Assembly: GCF_020283565.1 (NCBI RefSeq)
Contig: NC_060060.1
Span: forward strand, 50,022,015 to 50,086,014
Source of the DNA: Trifolium pratense
Lineage: Eukaryota > Streptophyta > Magnoliopsida > Fabales > Fabaceae
Reading direction: 5' to 3'
Length of the DNA stretch: 64,000 nucleotides
Under the pieces are notes generated by a model. It was not told the DNA's origin, did no database searches, and worked only from the letters and a program-made list of their open reading frames with translations. Of the stretch, positions 53,859 to 64,000 are shown piece after piece. The position numbers and the translations under genes are program-made. The stretch's first letter is position 1. Each line of letters starts with the position of its first letter.

Positions 53859-53910
53859 CGCGGTTCTGAAATTGGGTCGAAGTGACCCGGCTGAAGGTTG
53901 AAGATGATGT
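53859..53910. other. Conserved hairpin box, arm L2
   Basis: CGCGGTTCTGAAATTGGGTC, then GAAGTGACCCGG and CTGAAGGTTGAAGATGATG; one stem position is mutated relative to the other arms. Confidence 0.65.
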
Positions 53911-53985
53911 TAATTTATATATATTTTTATCAACGCTGATTGTATATATAATACATGACGCAAATGTTATCATAACTTATTCAAG

Positions 53986-54183
53986 TGTCGTAGTGGTTGA
54001 AGGTTTTTATTGCTTGATAACATGTCGCGGGTTCGATACGCGTTCACAACGTTTCGTGAATTAATTTTTTTTTTGAGATAGCCTTGCAAAGACAGAAAAA
54101 GAAAAAGATAGGTTCTACTATAAGAGGGTCTCGAACCCATGACCTGCTGAAGTTTGACTAATCATTTAACCACTTGGCTGTGT
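53986..54183. other. Convergent pair of tRNA-like units, arm L2
   Basis: Unit 1 (+): TGTCGTAGTGGTTGAAGG, then CGGGTTCGATAC, then a T10 run. Unit 2 (-): CAGCCAAGTGGTTAAATG, then ATGGGTTCGAGACCC, then T5 runs. Same orientation and spacing as in the other arms. Confidence 0.6.
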
Positions 54184-54499
54184 TCACTTTGGTAAATTTT
54201 TTCACACCATATGTATATATGTATCTTTCTCCACTTTTAGGATTTGATATTTGATACACTATACTTATCATTTTAAACATGTAATTATATGCATTAAAAT
54301 GAATTGCGTAATGTTTATGCAACTTAATTATTTTGAATCAAATGTCAATATGATTTATATAATTTAAATTTGATTAGGTAATTATATGGATTAAAATGAA
54401 TTGTGTAATGTTTATGTAATTTAATTATTCTGAATCAAATGTCAATATGATTTATATAATTTTAAATTTGATTAGAGAATACACGCAACATCTTTAATT

Positions 54500-54964
54500 A
54501 AATAAAATTATTCTGAAGCACTATTAATTGTGGTCTTTGAATGATGGTTATAACCCGTTGAAGTTAATGTCTTAAAATTTATATAAATAAAGTAAAATTT
54601 AAAAATAAGATATAATTTAACTTAAGATTATATTTCGGTTCAACTGAAACATTTTTAATCATGGTATTTGATTGTGAATTATACTCCGATTCAAAAGCAT
54701 TCTTAACCTTATTTTAAAATTTAAAAATAAGTATTTTTTTTTTTTGACTAAAAAAACAAGTATTATTTGACTTAAAATTTATCTCGACTTCAACATGAAA
54801 CCTATTGACCCTAGTATTTGACTGAGGGTTATACTTCGATTGAAGTTAATGACCTAAAAATTATAAAAATAAAGTATAATTTCACTTAGTATTATACCCC
54901 TGTTCAAATCAAACATTATTAACCTCGGACTCTAACCGAGGTTCTATTAGAGTTGAAATCAAAC
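54500..54964 (-). repeat. Subterminal short repeats, left arm of copy 2
   Basis: Complement of the GGTTAATAGTGCTTCAGTTG family: ATACTCCGATTCAAAAGCAT, TTATACTTCGATTGAAGTTA, AACATTATTAACCTCGG. More diverged than in the right arm. Confidence 0.6.
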
Positions 54965-55455
54965 ATTATTATTATAATTTGTCTATACACTCAGAATTGG
55001 ATCATCGAAATTTTTTTTCTCATTTGTTCGTTAGTCCAATTATGTGATATTGAACGGTCGGATTGATAAAATTCGAAATCTCCAGTCAAAATATGTAGTT
55101 TCAGTCGAACTTCATGACCTTTTCATAAAAACTAGTTATTCGTTGAGACTGTTAATATGATTTGTCTATACATCCGGAATCTGGTCATCAAAATTCTTTT
55201 TCTCATTTGTTCGTTAGTCCAATTAGGTGATATTGAACGGTCGGATTGATAAAATTCGAAATCTCCAGTCAAAATTTATAGTTTCAGTCGAACTCCACGA
55301 CATTTTCATAAAAATTAGTTATCCGTTGAGACTATTAATATGATATGTTTATATATCCGGAGTCTGATCATCGAAATTTTTTTCCTCATTTGTTTGTTAG
55401 TCCAATTAGGTGATATTGAATGGTCGGATTGATAAAATTTAAAATCTCCATTCTG
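54965..55455 (+). repeat. Satellite-like repeats, left arm of copy 2
   Basis: Nearly three units of the ~183-bp family, same orientation as 28200-30005 (TGATATTGAACGGTCGGATT repeated at about 55042, 55227 and 55411, the last with TGAATGG). Confidence 0.9.
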
Positions 55456-55549
55456 ATCATATTTTTATATTAATCTATATTAAAACAAATTTAAATTTTA
55501 TATTCATTTTGTCAAACAAATTTTAAATTTTATACTTTAGATAATTTTT

Positions 55550-55982
<433 letters not shown>

Positions 55983-56247
55983 GTTTTTTTTTTCTATTTT
56001 TAAGCTTTTTTTTTTGTACTTATCTTATATTCTTTCTATATTTTTTTAGTGATATTACAATATGAAGGATATAAAATTTGCAACATGGTTAAAAGTAATA
56101 AGGATAAATTAGTAACTTTGGTGATAATCGGTTTTAATATATTAGTAGTAAATTTTTTTTAGCGAAATTACAATGAAACATACAAAACTTGCAATGTGGT
56201 TAAATGTAATAAAGATAAATTAGTAACTTTAGTAATAATTAATTTTA

Positions 56248-56442
56248 GACAAATGCTAACTAGTGCCCCCGAGGCACTATTTAAGCCCTTAAATAGAAAG
56301 TATTTTATAGAATTTTTATGGGAATTCGTAAAGTCAACGCATTGGAAATTATATTGCTTATTTTTGTTGAATAAAATGTTTCTTTAAATGGAATGCTTAA
56401 AGAGTGTCTCAGAGTGCCCGGGGGCACTGATTAGCAAAACCC
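56248..56442. mobile_element. 195-bp MULE-type MITE with GC-rich terminal hairpins
   Basis: 9-bp duplication TTAATTTTA (56239-56247 and 56443-56451). Ends GACAAATGCTAACTAGTGCC and (reverse complement) GGGTTTTGCTAATCAGTGCC. GTGCCCCCGAGGCAC-type hairpins lie at both ends. Confidence 0.85.
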
Positions 56443-56586
56443 TTAATTTTAATATATTAGTACTCACTTTGGTCCTATATATAAGAAACATTTCATTTTT
56501 TAAGTATTTATTGTCAAACCTGATCGTATCTAGCCTATAATATAGTCTATAAAATGTTTCTTATATATATATATATATATATATGG

Positions 56587-58249
56587 GGCTGCTAATTTAG
56601 ACCCAGTTGGGTCTAAATTAGCAAAGTGCACCTTTTCAGTTGGACCAAAATACCCATTCTTTTTAATTAATTAACCAAATTACCATCAATGGACGCAGAT
56701 CCAGCGTCGCGCGCGTACCGCAGGACCATGGTTACAGGCCGTTGATTTCCATCAGACAGCCAAGATCTGATCTCATCAAGACTGTCTGATCAATCAGACA
56801 GCGCAGATCATCCGAATCCATCAGATTCCAGCGCGTGCACCACACTGGATTACACCCTGGAGAGAGAAGAATCTACTTTTTAAAGGCAGGACACGTGTCG
56901 CTGTCTGATTGGCTGGGCGTGATTTTTTTCCATTTAATACTTTGAACTCAATTATTTCGTTGTAAATTAATTTTTTATTTTTTTTTTATACCAAAATTCA
57001 TAATTTTTTTTTCTACAAATAGAGACTTGGTTCGTTTGATTTGGACACCGAAAAAAAAATGCAATTTTTCACTACCTTAATCTCATTTTTTGTCTACTAA
57101 ATACGTTACTTGTGTGTTGTAATTTAACACGCACCACTCAACCAACTCAATGAAACCATTATACCAGGAAAATAGTAGATAATATTCTGGAACTTTTGGT
57201 ATATTTTATGAAATTTTTGGAGACATGAAACTATTTTTAGTTTATTAAATGAGATAAAACGATAATTAAAAACTAATGTTTGCTTCTGAAACCATTTTAC
57301 TGGTAGAATGGTTGCACATAGTTGTATTCTGAAACCATTTTACTTGTAGAATGGTTTCAATGAGTAATTTATTAATTGTGTTTGCTTCTGAAACCATTTA
57401 TCTGGTACAATGGTTTCAGAGAGTTGTAATCTGAAACCATTTTGCTGGTAGAATGGTTTCAGTAAGTTGATTATTAGTTATTTGCTTCTGAAACCATTTA
57501 GCTTGTAGAATGGTTGCACATAGTTGTACTCTGAAACTATTTTACTGGTAGAATGGTTTCAGTGAGTAATTTATTAATTGTGTTTGCTTCTGAAACCATT
57601 TTGCTAGTAGAATGGTTTCAGTAAGTTGATTCTTAGTTATTTGCTTCTGAAACCATTTAGCTGGTAGAATGGTTTCAAAGATTTGTACTCTGAAACCATT
57701 TTCCTGGTAGAATGGTTTCAGTGAGTTGATGTAAGGTAGTGAAAAATGAGATTAAGGTAGTGAAAAATTGGGTTTTTTTTTCTGTGTCCAAATCAAACGA
57801 ATCAAGTCTCTATTTGTAGAGAAAAAAAAATTATGAATTTTGGTATAAAAAATAAAAATAAAAAATTAATTTACAACGAAATAATTGAGTTCAAAGTATT
57901 AAATGGAAAAAAATCACGCCCAGCCAATCAGACAGCGACACGTGTCCTGCTTTTAAAAAGTAGATTCTTCTCTCTCCAGGGTGTAATCCAGTGTGGTGCA
58001 CGCGCTGGAATCTGATGGATTCGGATGATCTGGGCTGTCTGATTGATCAGACAGTCTTGATGAGATCAGATCTTGGCTGTCTGATGGAAATCAACGGCCT
58101 GTAACCATGGTCCTGCGGTACGCGCGCGACACTGGATCCGCGTCGATTGATGGTAATTTGGTTAATTAATTAAAAAGAATGTGTATTTTGGTCCAACTAA
58201 AAAGGTGCACTTTGCTAATTTAGACCCAATTGGGTCTAAATTAGCAGCC
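56587..58249. mobile_element. 1.66-kb fold-back element with ~510-bp arms and a central hairpin array
   Basis: Arms 56587-~57095 and ~57745-58249 are near-perfect inverted repeats starting GGCTGCTAATTTAGACCCA. Each terminus is itself a 32-bp palindrome (56591-56622 and 58214-58245: GCTAATTTAGACCCA, 2 nt, and its complement). Multiple ATCAGACAG/CTGTCTGAT motifs follow. It sits in TA simple sequence, so the duplication cannot be resolved. No protein is encoded. Confidence 0.85.
57286..57723. repeat. Array of nine small hairpins inside the fold-back element
   Basis: Units of the form CTGAAACCATT-~10 nt-AATGGTTTCAG (11-bp stem) recur at about 57286, 57330, 57388, 57431, 57488, 57531, 57590, 57647 and 57691, with spacings of 43-59 bp that alternate. 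Confidence 0.9.
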
Positions 58250-58275
58250 ATATATATATCTATATATGGAGGAAG

Positions 58276-58979
58276 TAGCAGATAAGTGTCTCCGTACAAT
58301 GCATAGAAGGAAATTTCATTACTTTTTCTTTTTTTTACGGTAATTTCAACACTTACTTGTTTAAGTGACTTTTTATTTTTTTGAAGTGACTTTTTATTAA
58401 CTCAATATACTTGGGAAACATAATTATGCTTTATTTTCAAACTTGGGAAACGTAGTTACCAATAGCCATCAATAGCTTACTGCAGTGATAATTTATTACA
58501 TTACAACCATATTTCCTTAATTACCCTCGGTTAACTTAATAAACTCTATAAATTGGTGTTTATACCTGTCATTTTCGATTTAATAATCCAAATTTTGTTT
58601 CTATGAATTATTAATTTATGATTTTCTTGGGACCGAAAATTATAAAGGGATCTCTCGAAAAGTTATTATCTTATTATTTTATCGATTTGTTCAATTTTTT
58701 ACACTGGCCCAAGTCGGGACCGGACAAATTTATTATTTTAGAGAGTTTATTAATTTACCGAGTATTATTTTAGAGAGTTTCTACTATATATAATTTGATT
58801 TAAGATAATAAAATTTTAGTAACTTAAAATTATAAACTTAAGTTTAAAAATTAAATATATAATTTAATTTAAGATTATAAAAATCAATATACTCCGGTTG
58901 AAATTAATAACTTAATTTTTTTTAAAGTTTAACGGCCAAAAATATAAGTTTATTAAATTTTTATAACTATAGGTCAAAA
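58276..58979. other. AT-rich interior of copy 2, no gene seen
   Basis: TTTTTTGAAGTGACTTTTTATT is partly duplicated near 58360-58400. Nothing coding. Confidence 0.3.
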
Positions 58980-60890
58980 TATAATTTAATTTATCAAATT
59001 TCACCCTAAATCAAAGACAATGATTAATGATTCTTTAGTTGAATCATAGTATAATCCTCGGTCAAAGACTTTGGTTAATAGTGTTTCAGCTGTACTGAAG
59101 TTTAACCTTTAGCCAAATATTATGGTTAATAGTGTTTCAGTTAAACTGGAGTATAATTTTCAGTCAAAGCCTAGGGTTAATGTTTCAGTGGAATAAGAGT
59201 ATAATCTTAAGTAAAAATATATTTTATTTTAAATTATACTTTATTTATTTAGTTTTTAAGTCATTGACTTCAGTCGGAATATAACACTCGGTCAAAGACT
59301 AGAATAATAGTGTTTCAGTTGAATCGAAGTGTAATTCTCAATCAATGACTAGGGTTAATAGTGCTTCAGTTGAGTCAGAGTATAATCTTAAGTCATTAAC
59401 TTCAGCCGAATTATAACCCTCAATCAAATACTAGGGTTAATAGTGCATCAATTTGTATTGTAGTAATCCCGTCAAAGTATAGGGTTAACAGTGCTTCAAT
59501 TGAATCAGTATGATCTTGCTTTATTTTTAAATTTTACTTTATTTAAATAACTTTGAATTCATTAACTTCAGTCGAAATATAACCTTAATCGGAATATAAC
59601 CTTCAACCAAAGACAAGAGTTAATAGTGCTTAAGTTGAATCAGAGTGTAATTGTCAAACAATGACAAGGGTTAATAGTGCTTCAGTTGAGCCATAGTATA
59701 ATCTTAAGTCATTGTATATTTTATTTAGTAAAATTTGACTTTATTTATATAATTTTTAAGTTATTAACTTCGTCCGAATAATAACCCAATTATACTCCGG
59801 CTCAACCGAAACACTTTTAACCTTAATCTTTGACCGATGACTTCTCTTGTGACTCTTTATAAACGTTGATAGTCTTTTTCGGTACACCTTGTACCAAGGG
59901 AACTGTTTATTTAATATATCATTTTAGTTTATTTTTAAAAAAAATCTTTGACCGAGGACTATTATACTCTGGTTCTATAAAACATTTTTTTTTAAATATC
60001 ATCATTAATTTAGTTTTTTTTTTTTTTACTTTTAAATCAATGGTGTTTGCGAATATTGTGTACTTATTATATCTACTAAAACAATTTTTTATGTACCAAT
60101 ATGATATTTGTCTTCTTTTTTTTTTTTTTTAAAAATTCCTATATTTGTCATTTTAATTGAACGTGTAATTATATTGATTAAAATGAATTGTGTAATGTTT
60201 ATGCAACTTAATTATTCTGAATCAAATGTCAATGTGATTTATAAAATTTATATTTATTTAGGGAGTACATGTATCATTCTTTAATTAAATAAAATTATTC
60301 TAAAGCACTCTTAACCGTGGTATTTGACTATTAGCCATAACCCGTTGAAGTTAATGTTTTAAAAATTATATAAATAAAGTAAAATTTAAAAATAAGATAT
60401 AATTTGACTAATGATTATACTTCGGTTCAACTAAATCACTATTAATCATAGTATTTGACCGTGTATTATACTATGGTTCAAAAGTAATCATAGGTTTAGG
60501 GTTAAGAGTGCTTTAGTTGAATCGGAGTATAATTTTACTTTATTTTGAAATATTAATTTGTTTATATAATTTTTTTAATTCATTAACTTTGGTCGAAGTT
60601 TAACCCCCAGTCAAAGACTAGGGTTAATAGTGCTTCAATTGAACCGAAGTATAATATTTCGTCAAAGTATAGAGTTAATAGTGCTTCAGTTGAACTGGAG
60701 TATAATCTTACTTTACTTTTAAACTTTTCCTTTATTTATATAATTTTTAATTCATTAACTTCAACCGGAGTATAAGCTTCGGTCAAAGACTAGGGTTGAT
60801 AGTGCTTTAGTTGATTTGAGTATAACTTTCAATCAAAGACTAGAGTTAATATTGCTTCAGTTGAATCAGAGTATAATCACCACGTTCAAT
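58980..60890 (+). repeat. Subterminal short repeats of copy 2, right arm
   Basis: At least 14 occurrences of GGGTTAATAGTGCTTCAGTT-like units with GAATCAGAGTATAATC and GTCAAAGACTAGGG between them. Several larger 'AAATTTTACTTTATTTATATAATT' blocks separate groups of 2-4 units, giving a second level of periodicity of a few hundred bases. Confidence 0.9.
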
Positions 60891-61509
60891 ATAATAAATT
60901 ACTAATAATTTCATATTACACGTGTCCATAAATACATGACCTTCTTAAGATACTACATTATGTTGAATATAATAAATTACCAATAACATCACAAACATGA
61001 TTTTAAACATTTAACATACTACATGTGTCCCTAAATATATGATTTTCTTAAGATTTTTCTTCGTCCTTTTTTATATGATATTTTAAAAAAATTTAAGACC
61101 ATTAATTATTTTTTTCCTCAACAAACCCCTAATTATAGTGCGCGTCTTTTTCTATAATATGTAATAAAAACTATAAAAATATATTAATTCATTATCTCCT
61201 CTGAAGGATAAAATTATAAAAATAATATTAATTATCAAAAAATTTAATATTACAATCTACTTTTTTTAATCTTTGCAATTTTTTTAAATGAGTCTTATTT
61301 TTAGAAAGAGAAGTACTATAATTTTATTTAATTAAAGATGTTACAACTACTTCATAATCAATTAATTTTAAATTTTAATTCATATAGACATGATTAAAAT
61401 GCCTATTTGAATGGACTAATTTAATTTCTAAAAAAAATATAAAAAAAAAAACATGATGACAGCACAACTAAATATATTGTATGTAATGTAAAAGCTTAAA
61501 GGAAATTAT

Positions 61510-61728
61510 TTACAGCAAAATTGGTCTGGTAATTGTTGTTGATACCTATTAATACTAGGTCCCCTGTTCGAATCTCGTTTGGGCCATAGAGTTGCCATAT
61601 TATCATTTTGTTGCTTTATTATTTTATCAAGGCTGTTTAAAAAAATAAAATTCTTAAAATGTTGCCAGCAGGAATCGATCTGACAACATTTTGGTAAACG
61701 ATTAACGCATCGACCACTACGCCATACT
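61510..61728. other. Convergent pair of tRNA-like units, arm R2
   Basis: Unit 2 (+): CAGCAAAATTGGTCTGGTAA, then CTGTTCGAATCTCG, then T4. Unit 1 (-): TATGGCGTAGTGGTCGATGC (a near-canonical A box), then CAGATCGATTCCTG as B box, then T4 and T7. Confidence 0.6.
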
Positions 61729-61793
61729 AACTTGTTGTGATTTTATTTGGGTCATGTAATATATATAATAATACAGTTAACATATTAAATTAA

Positions 61794-61842
61794 TCATCTT
61801 CAACCTTCAGCCGGGTCACTCCGACCCGGTTTCAGACCCGCG
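61794..61842. other. Conserved hairpin box, arm R2
   Basis: Complement of the box; CCGGGTCACTCCGACCCGG is a 7-bp stem with a 5-nt loop, preceded by CTTCAACCTTCAG. Confidence 0.7.
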
Positions 61843-62549
61843 GCACCAGCCTCGATTTCTCGATTGCAGTAAACGCAGAAGCTCCAAACTATAACTTCAG
61901 TTAGATTTTGAATCTCTAAATCGATTTTGGATGAAAAATCTTTTTTTGGTTACACTTGGATGACAAATCTAAACAGATTTTTTTTTTACTTTCCATGGTT
62001 GGAGGAAGGAAAACGTGTTTGAGACTGTCAAACTTGAAATCAAATACCTTTGAGTTAACTAGCGTTTGAGGCTACAGATCTGGGGTTTACTTTTGCAATC
62101 ATCCAACATCAAAGCAATTAGTTTAAATCACGGTTGAGTATCAAACTCACGTTTGGGGAGAAAGCTCATATGTAGAACAAAGGTAGTAATTTCCAGAAAT
62201 TTGTTGTTGAGGTTGTTGTTGTTAAGTAAAAATGGAGGATTTTGGTGGTGAATGATGAACACATGAAGAATGAAGAACATAGATAATGAAGGAATTTGGA
62301 CTTTAAAAAAACAAATTAAGAGTTGGATATTAATTATATGATTTAAATCTAAGTAAAATAAGTTTAATTATTACAATAATTTTAATTAAAAAAAGGACTG
62401 ATGTGCAATAAGCAAAACTTTTATAAAAGGACTCACCATAGACCTTCATTATACTCTAATGCTGATGTGGCATCAGCTAGAATTCTATTGGTTGTTTGAT
62501 CGGACTTCTCCAAAGAAGTGATTTTTTTGGCTTCACCATAGAAGCTCCC

Positions 62550-62558
62550 TTCAACCAA
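62550..62558. repeat. Right 9-bp target duplication of the composite
   Basis: TTCAACCAA directly outside GAAGCTCCC; identical to 26820-26828. Confidence 0.6.
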
Positions 62559-62580
62559 TACATACCCCCTTCCATATTGC

Positions 62581-62588
62581 TGCTATAT
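62581..62588 (+). promoter_or_regulatory. Putative TATA box of the carboxylesterase gene
   Basis: GCTATATACTC about 190 bp before the chosen start codon. Only 31 bp separate it from the end of the fold-back element. A CT-rich stretch (AATCTCTCCCATAC) follows at 62671-62684. Confidence 0.5.
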
Positions 62589-62772
62589 ACTCCCCCGCTC
62601 ATGATAGAAAAAATTAGTGACGGGTATGATATGAGCTTACAACACACAGACAGATACCAAAAAAAAAAACTAATCTCTCCCATACAAAGAGAAGATGAGA
62701 ATAAATTATCTCACTATCATTGTTAACAAGTTTTATCATTTCTTCGTTCAATTGAAAAATCTCAAAACCACA

Positions 62773-63783
62773 ATGTTTTCTTCACCAAACAAACCAAAAC
62801 CATCTCTTCCTTGGAAAACTCGCGTTGCTATTTTCTTCCTTGCCACTTTTTCAGACGCTGCACGTCGCTCTAACGGCACCGTTAACCGCCGTTTTTTCAA
62901 TCTCTTAGACCTCAACTCTTCACCTAATGACACTCCAGTTAACGGAGTTTCCACCAAAGATGTTACCGTTAACGCCGAACATAACGTTTGGTTCCGTCTT
63001 TTCACTCCCACTGCCGGAGATGAAACCAAAACCGCCTCTCTTCCGGTCATCATTTTCTTCCACGGCGGTGGATTTACCTTTCTATCTCCAGCTTCAGTGG
63101 CTTACGACGCTGTTTGCCGTAGATTTTGCCGGAAAATTAATGCCGTTGTTGTCTCTGTTAACTACCGTCTTGCGCCGGAGCATCAGTATCCATCACAATA
63201 TGAAGACGCAGAATCGGTGTTGAAATTCCTCGACGAGAATAAATATGTTTTGCCGGAAAATGCTGACGTGTCAAAATGTTTTTTGGCCGGAGATAGTGCC
63301 GGAGCAAATATAGCACATCATGTTGCGGTTCAGGTTTGCAAAGTGGGGCTCCAGAGAATCCGGGTTATCGGGTTGGTTTCCATCCAACCGTATTTCGGAG
63401 GGGAGGAGCGGACTGAGGCGGAGATTCGTCTTGAAGGGTCGCCGTTGGTGTCGATGGCGAGGACAGATTGGTTGTGGAAGGTGTTTTTGCCTGAAGGATC
63501 GGATCGGGATCATGGCGCGGTTAATGTTAGTGGGCCGAATGCCGAGGATTTGTCGGGTTTGGATTATCCAGATACGCTTGTTTTCGTGGCCGGGTTTGAT
63601 CCGTTAAATGATTGGCAAAAAAGGTATTATGATTGGTTGAGAAAATGTGGTAAAAATGCTGAGTTGATTGAATATCCAACTATGGTTCATGCTTTTTATA
63701 TTTTCCCTAATTTGTCTGAGAGTACTCAGTTGATTTTGCAAGTCAAGGATTTCATCAACAGAGTCTCCAACAATTCTAAATGA
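62773..63783 (+). CDS. Carboxylesterase, GID1-like alpha/beta-hydrolase (CXE family), 336 aa
   Basis: Intronless. The ATG in CACAATGTTTTC gives [20 protein letters not shown], which fits the N-terminus of plant CXE proteins (the 'LPWKTR' and '[13 protein letters not shown]' stretch). An in-frame ATG 78 nt upstream (62695) would add 26 atypical residues, so I prefer the shorter form. Motifs: oxyanion hole HGGGF (97-101), nucleophile elbow GDSAG with Ser175, Asp276 in GFDPLND, His306 in MVHAFYIFP. The full triad is present (GID1 receptors lack the His), so it is likely a hydrolase acting on small ester substrates rather than a gibberellin receptor. Length is normal for the family. The closest type is probably CXE18-like; the natural substrate is unknown. 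No signal peptide; cytosolic/nuclear location expected. Confidence 0.92.
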   Translation: MFSSPNKPKPSLPWKTRVAIFFLATFSDAARRSNGTVNRRFFNLLDLNSSPNDTPVNGVSTKDVTVNAEHNVWFRLFTPTAGDETKTASLPVIIFFHGGGFTFLSPASVAYDAVCRRFCRKINAVVVSVNYRLAPEHQYPSQYEDAESVLKFLDENKYVLPENADVSKCFLAGDSAGANIAHHVAVQVCKVGLQRIRVIGLVSIQPYFGGEERTEAEIRLEGSPLVSMARTDWLWKVFLPEGSDRDHGAVNVSGPNAEDLSGLDYPDTLVFVAGFDPLNDWQKRYYDWLRKCGKNAELIEYPTMVHAFYIFPNLSESTQLILQVKDFINRVSNNSK

Positions 63784-64000
63784 TAGTGATGATTTTAGTT
63801 ATTGTTGTAATAATATTGTTATGATAATACTACATTAATGTACCTCCCAACTTTAATATTATTATTATTATTACTGTAGTACCACCCAGCTGGGCTCATT
63901 GACGATTAATTTAGTAGTACAGTACGGTCTGCGCTCAAATTCCATATTTGCAGAAACATTAATGTAGTATATATAGCTACAAACTCATCATACCCGAAGA
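63784..64000. other. 3' flank of the carboxylesterase gene
   Basis: Contains an (ATT)n stretch at about 63857-63872. No further gene is seen before the window ends. Confidence 0.4.

Larger units (their letters stand above)
56459..58275. mobile_element. Stowaway-like MITE split by a fold-back element
   Basis: TACTCACTTTGGTCCTATAT at the left and ATATATGGAGGAAGTA at the right are the MITE ends. AAGAAACATTTCATT pairs with AAAATGTTTCTTATA inside. The element resumes after the fold-back insertion. Confidence 0.6.

Noticed and set aside
62695..62772. 26-residue N-terminal extension of the carboxylesterase
   Set aside because: The residues do not resemble the family and the ATG at 62773 fits the conserved N-terminus; the upstream ATG cannot be excluded.

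Overview
The window is plant nuclear DNA, most likely from a papilionoid legume of the Medicago/Trifolium type. The reasons are its AT-rich intergenic DNA, Ty1/copia LTR elements, dense small DNA transposons (9-bp target duplications typical of Mutator-like elements, 8-bp of hAT, Stowaway-like ends), tRNA-derived SINEs and plant-type genes. The genus is inferred from the look of the repeats and was not searched.

Only two host genes are well supported, one at each edge: the 3' end of a pentatricopeptide-repeat gene (2-304, +) and a complete intronless carboxylesterase of the GID1-like alpha/beta-hydrolase family (62773-63783, +) with the catalytic set Ser175-Asp276-His306. The ~62 kb between them is almost entirely mobile DNA and its debris.

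1-6.2 kb: PPR gene end, LINE remnants, SINE-like sequence, and a 789-bp Mutator-type element with a perfect 9-bp duplication. 6.2-16.3 kb: an intact, young Sirevirus (copia) on the minus strand with 1011-bp LTRs, 5-bp target duplication AAATG, tRNA-iMet-type primer site, repeated polypurine tracts, a 1618-codon gag-pol frame and a long downstream 'envelope-like' frame. That frame is in the same phase and separated only by a TAG stop followed by CAG TTA, the leaky-stop context. 16.3-26.8 kb: fold-back MITEs, a 43-bp tandem array, a ~550-bp near-perfect inverted repeat made from an unknown gene fragment, a 159/188-bp tandem array, a hAT-like CCGG-rich element and simple repeats.

26.8-62.55 kb looks like one composite transposon. 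Two copies of a large fold-back element (26829-39064 and 53131-62549) enclose ~14 kb of other DNA. The outermost ends, not the ends of each copy, carry a matching 9-bp duplication TTCAACCAA. Each of the four arms has the same order: terminal repeat, a CCGGGTC/GACCCGG hairpin box, a convergent pair of tRNA-like (A box/B box/T-run) units, satellite-like repeats and a second subterminal repeat. I do not recognise this architecture and consider it the strongest candidate for something undescribed. Inside lie a second intact copia element (31066-35657; 216-bp LTRs differing at one base), a hAT transposase fragment, many MITEs with clean target duplications, a 511-bp tandem duplication, diverged duplicate segments, and a small non-autonomous LTR element (49098-51134) that carries, instead of gag-pol, an open frame resembling the zf-XS zinc finger of SGS3/FDM RNA-silencing proteins. 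The right end of the composite lies about 30 bp upstream of the putative TATA box of the carboxylesterase, so it may influence that gene.
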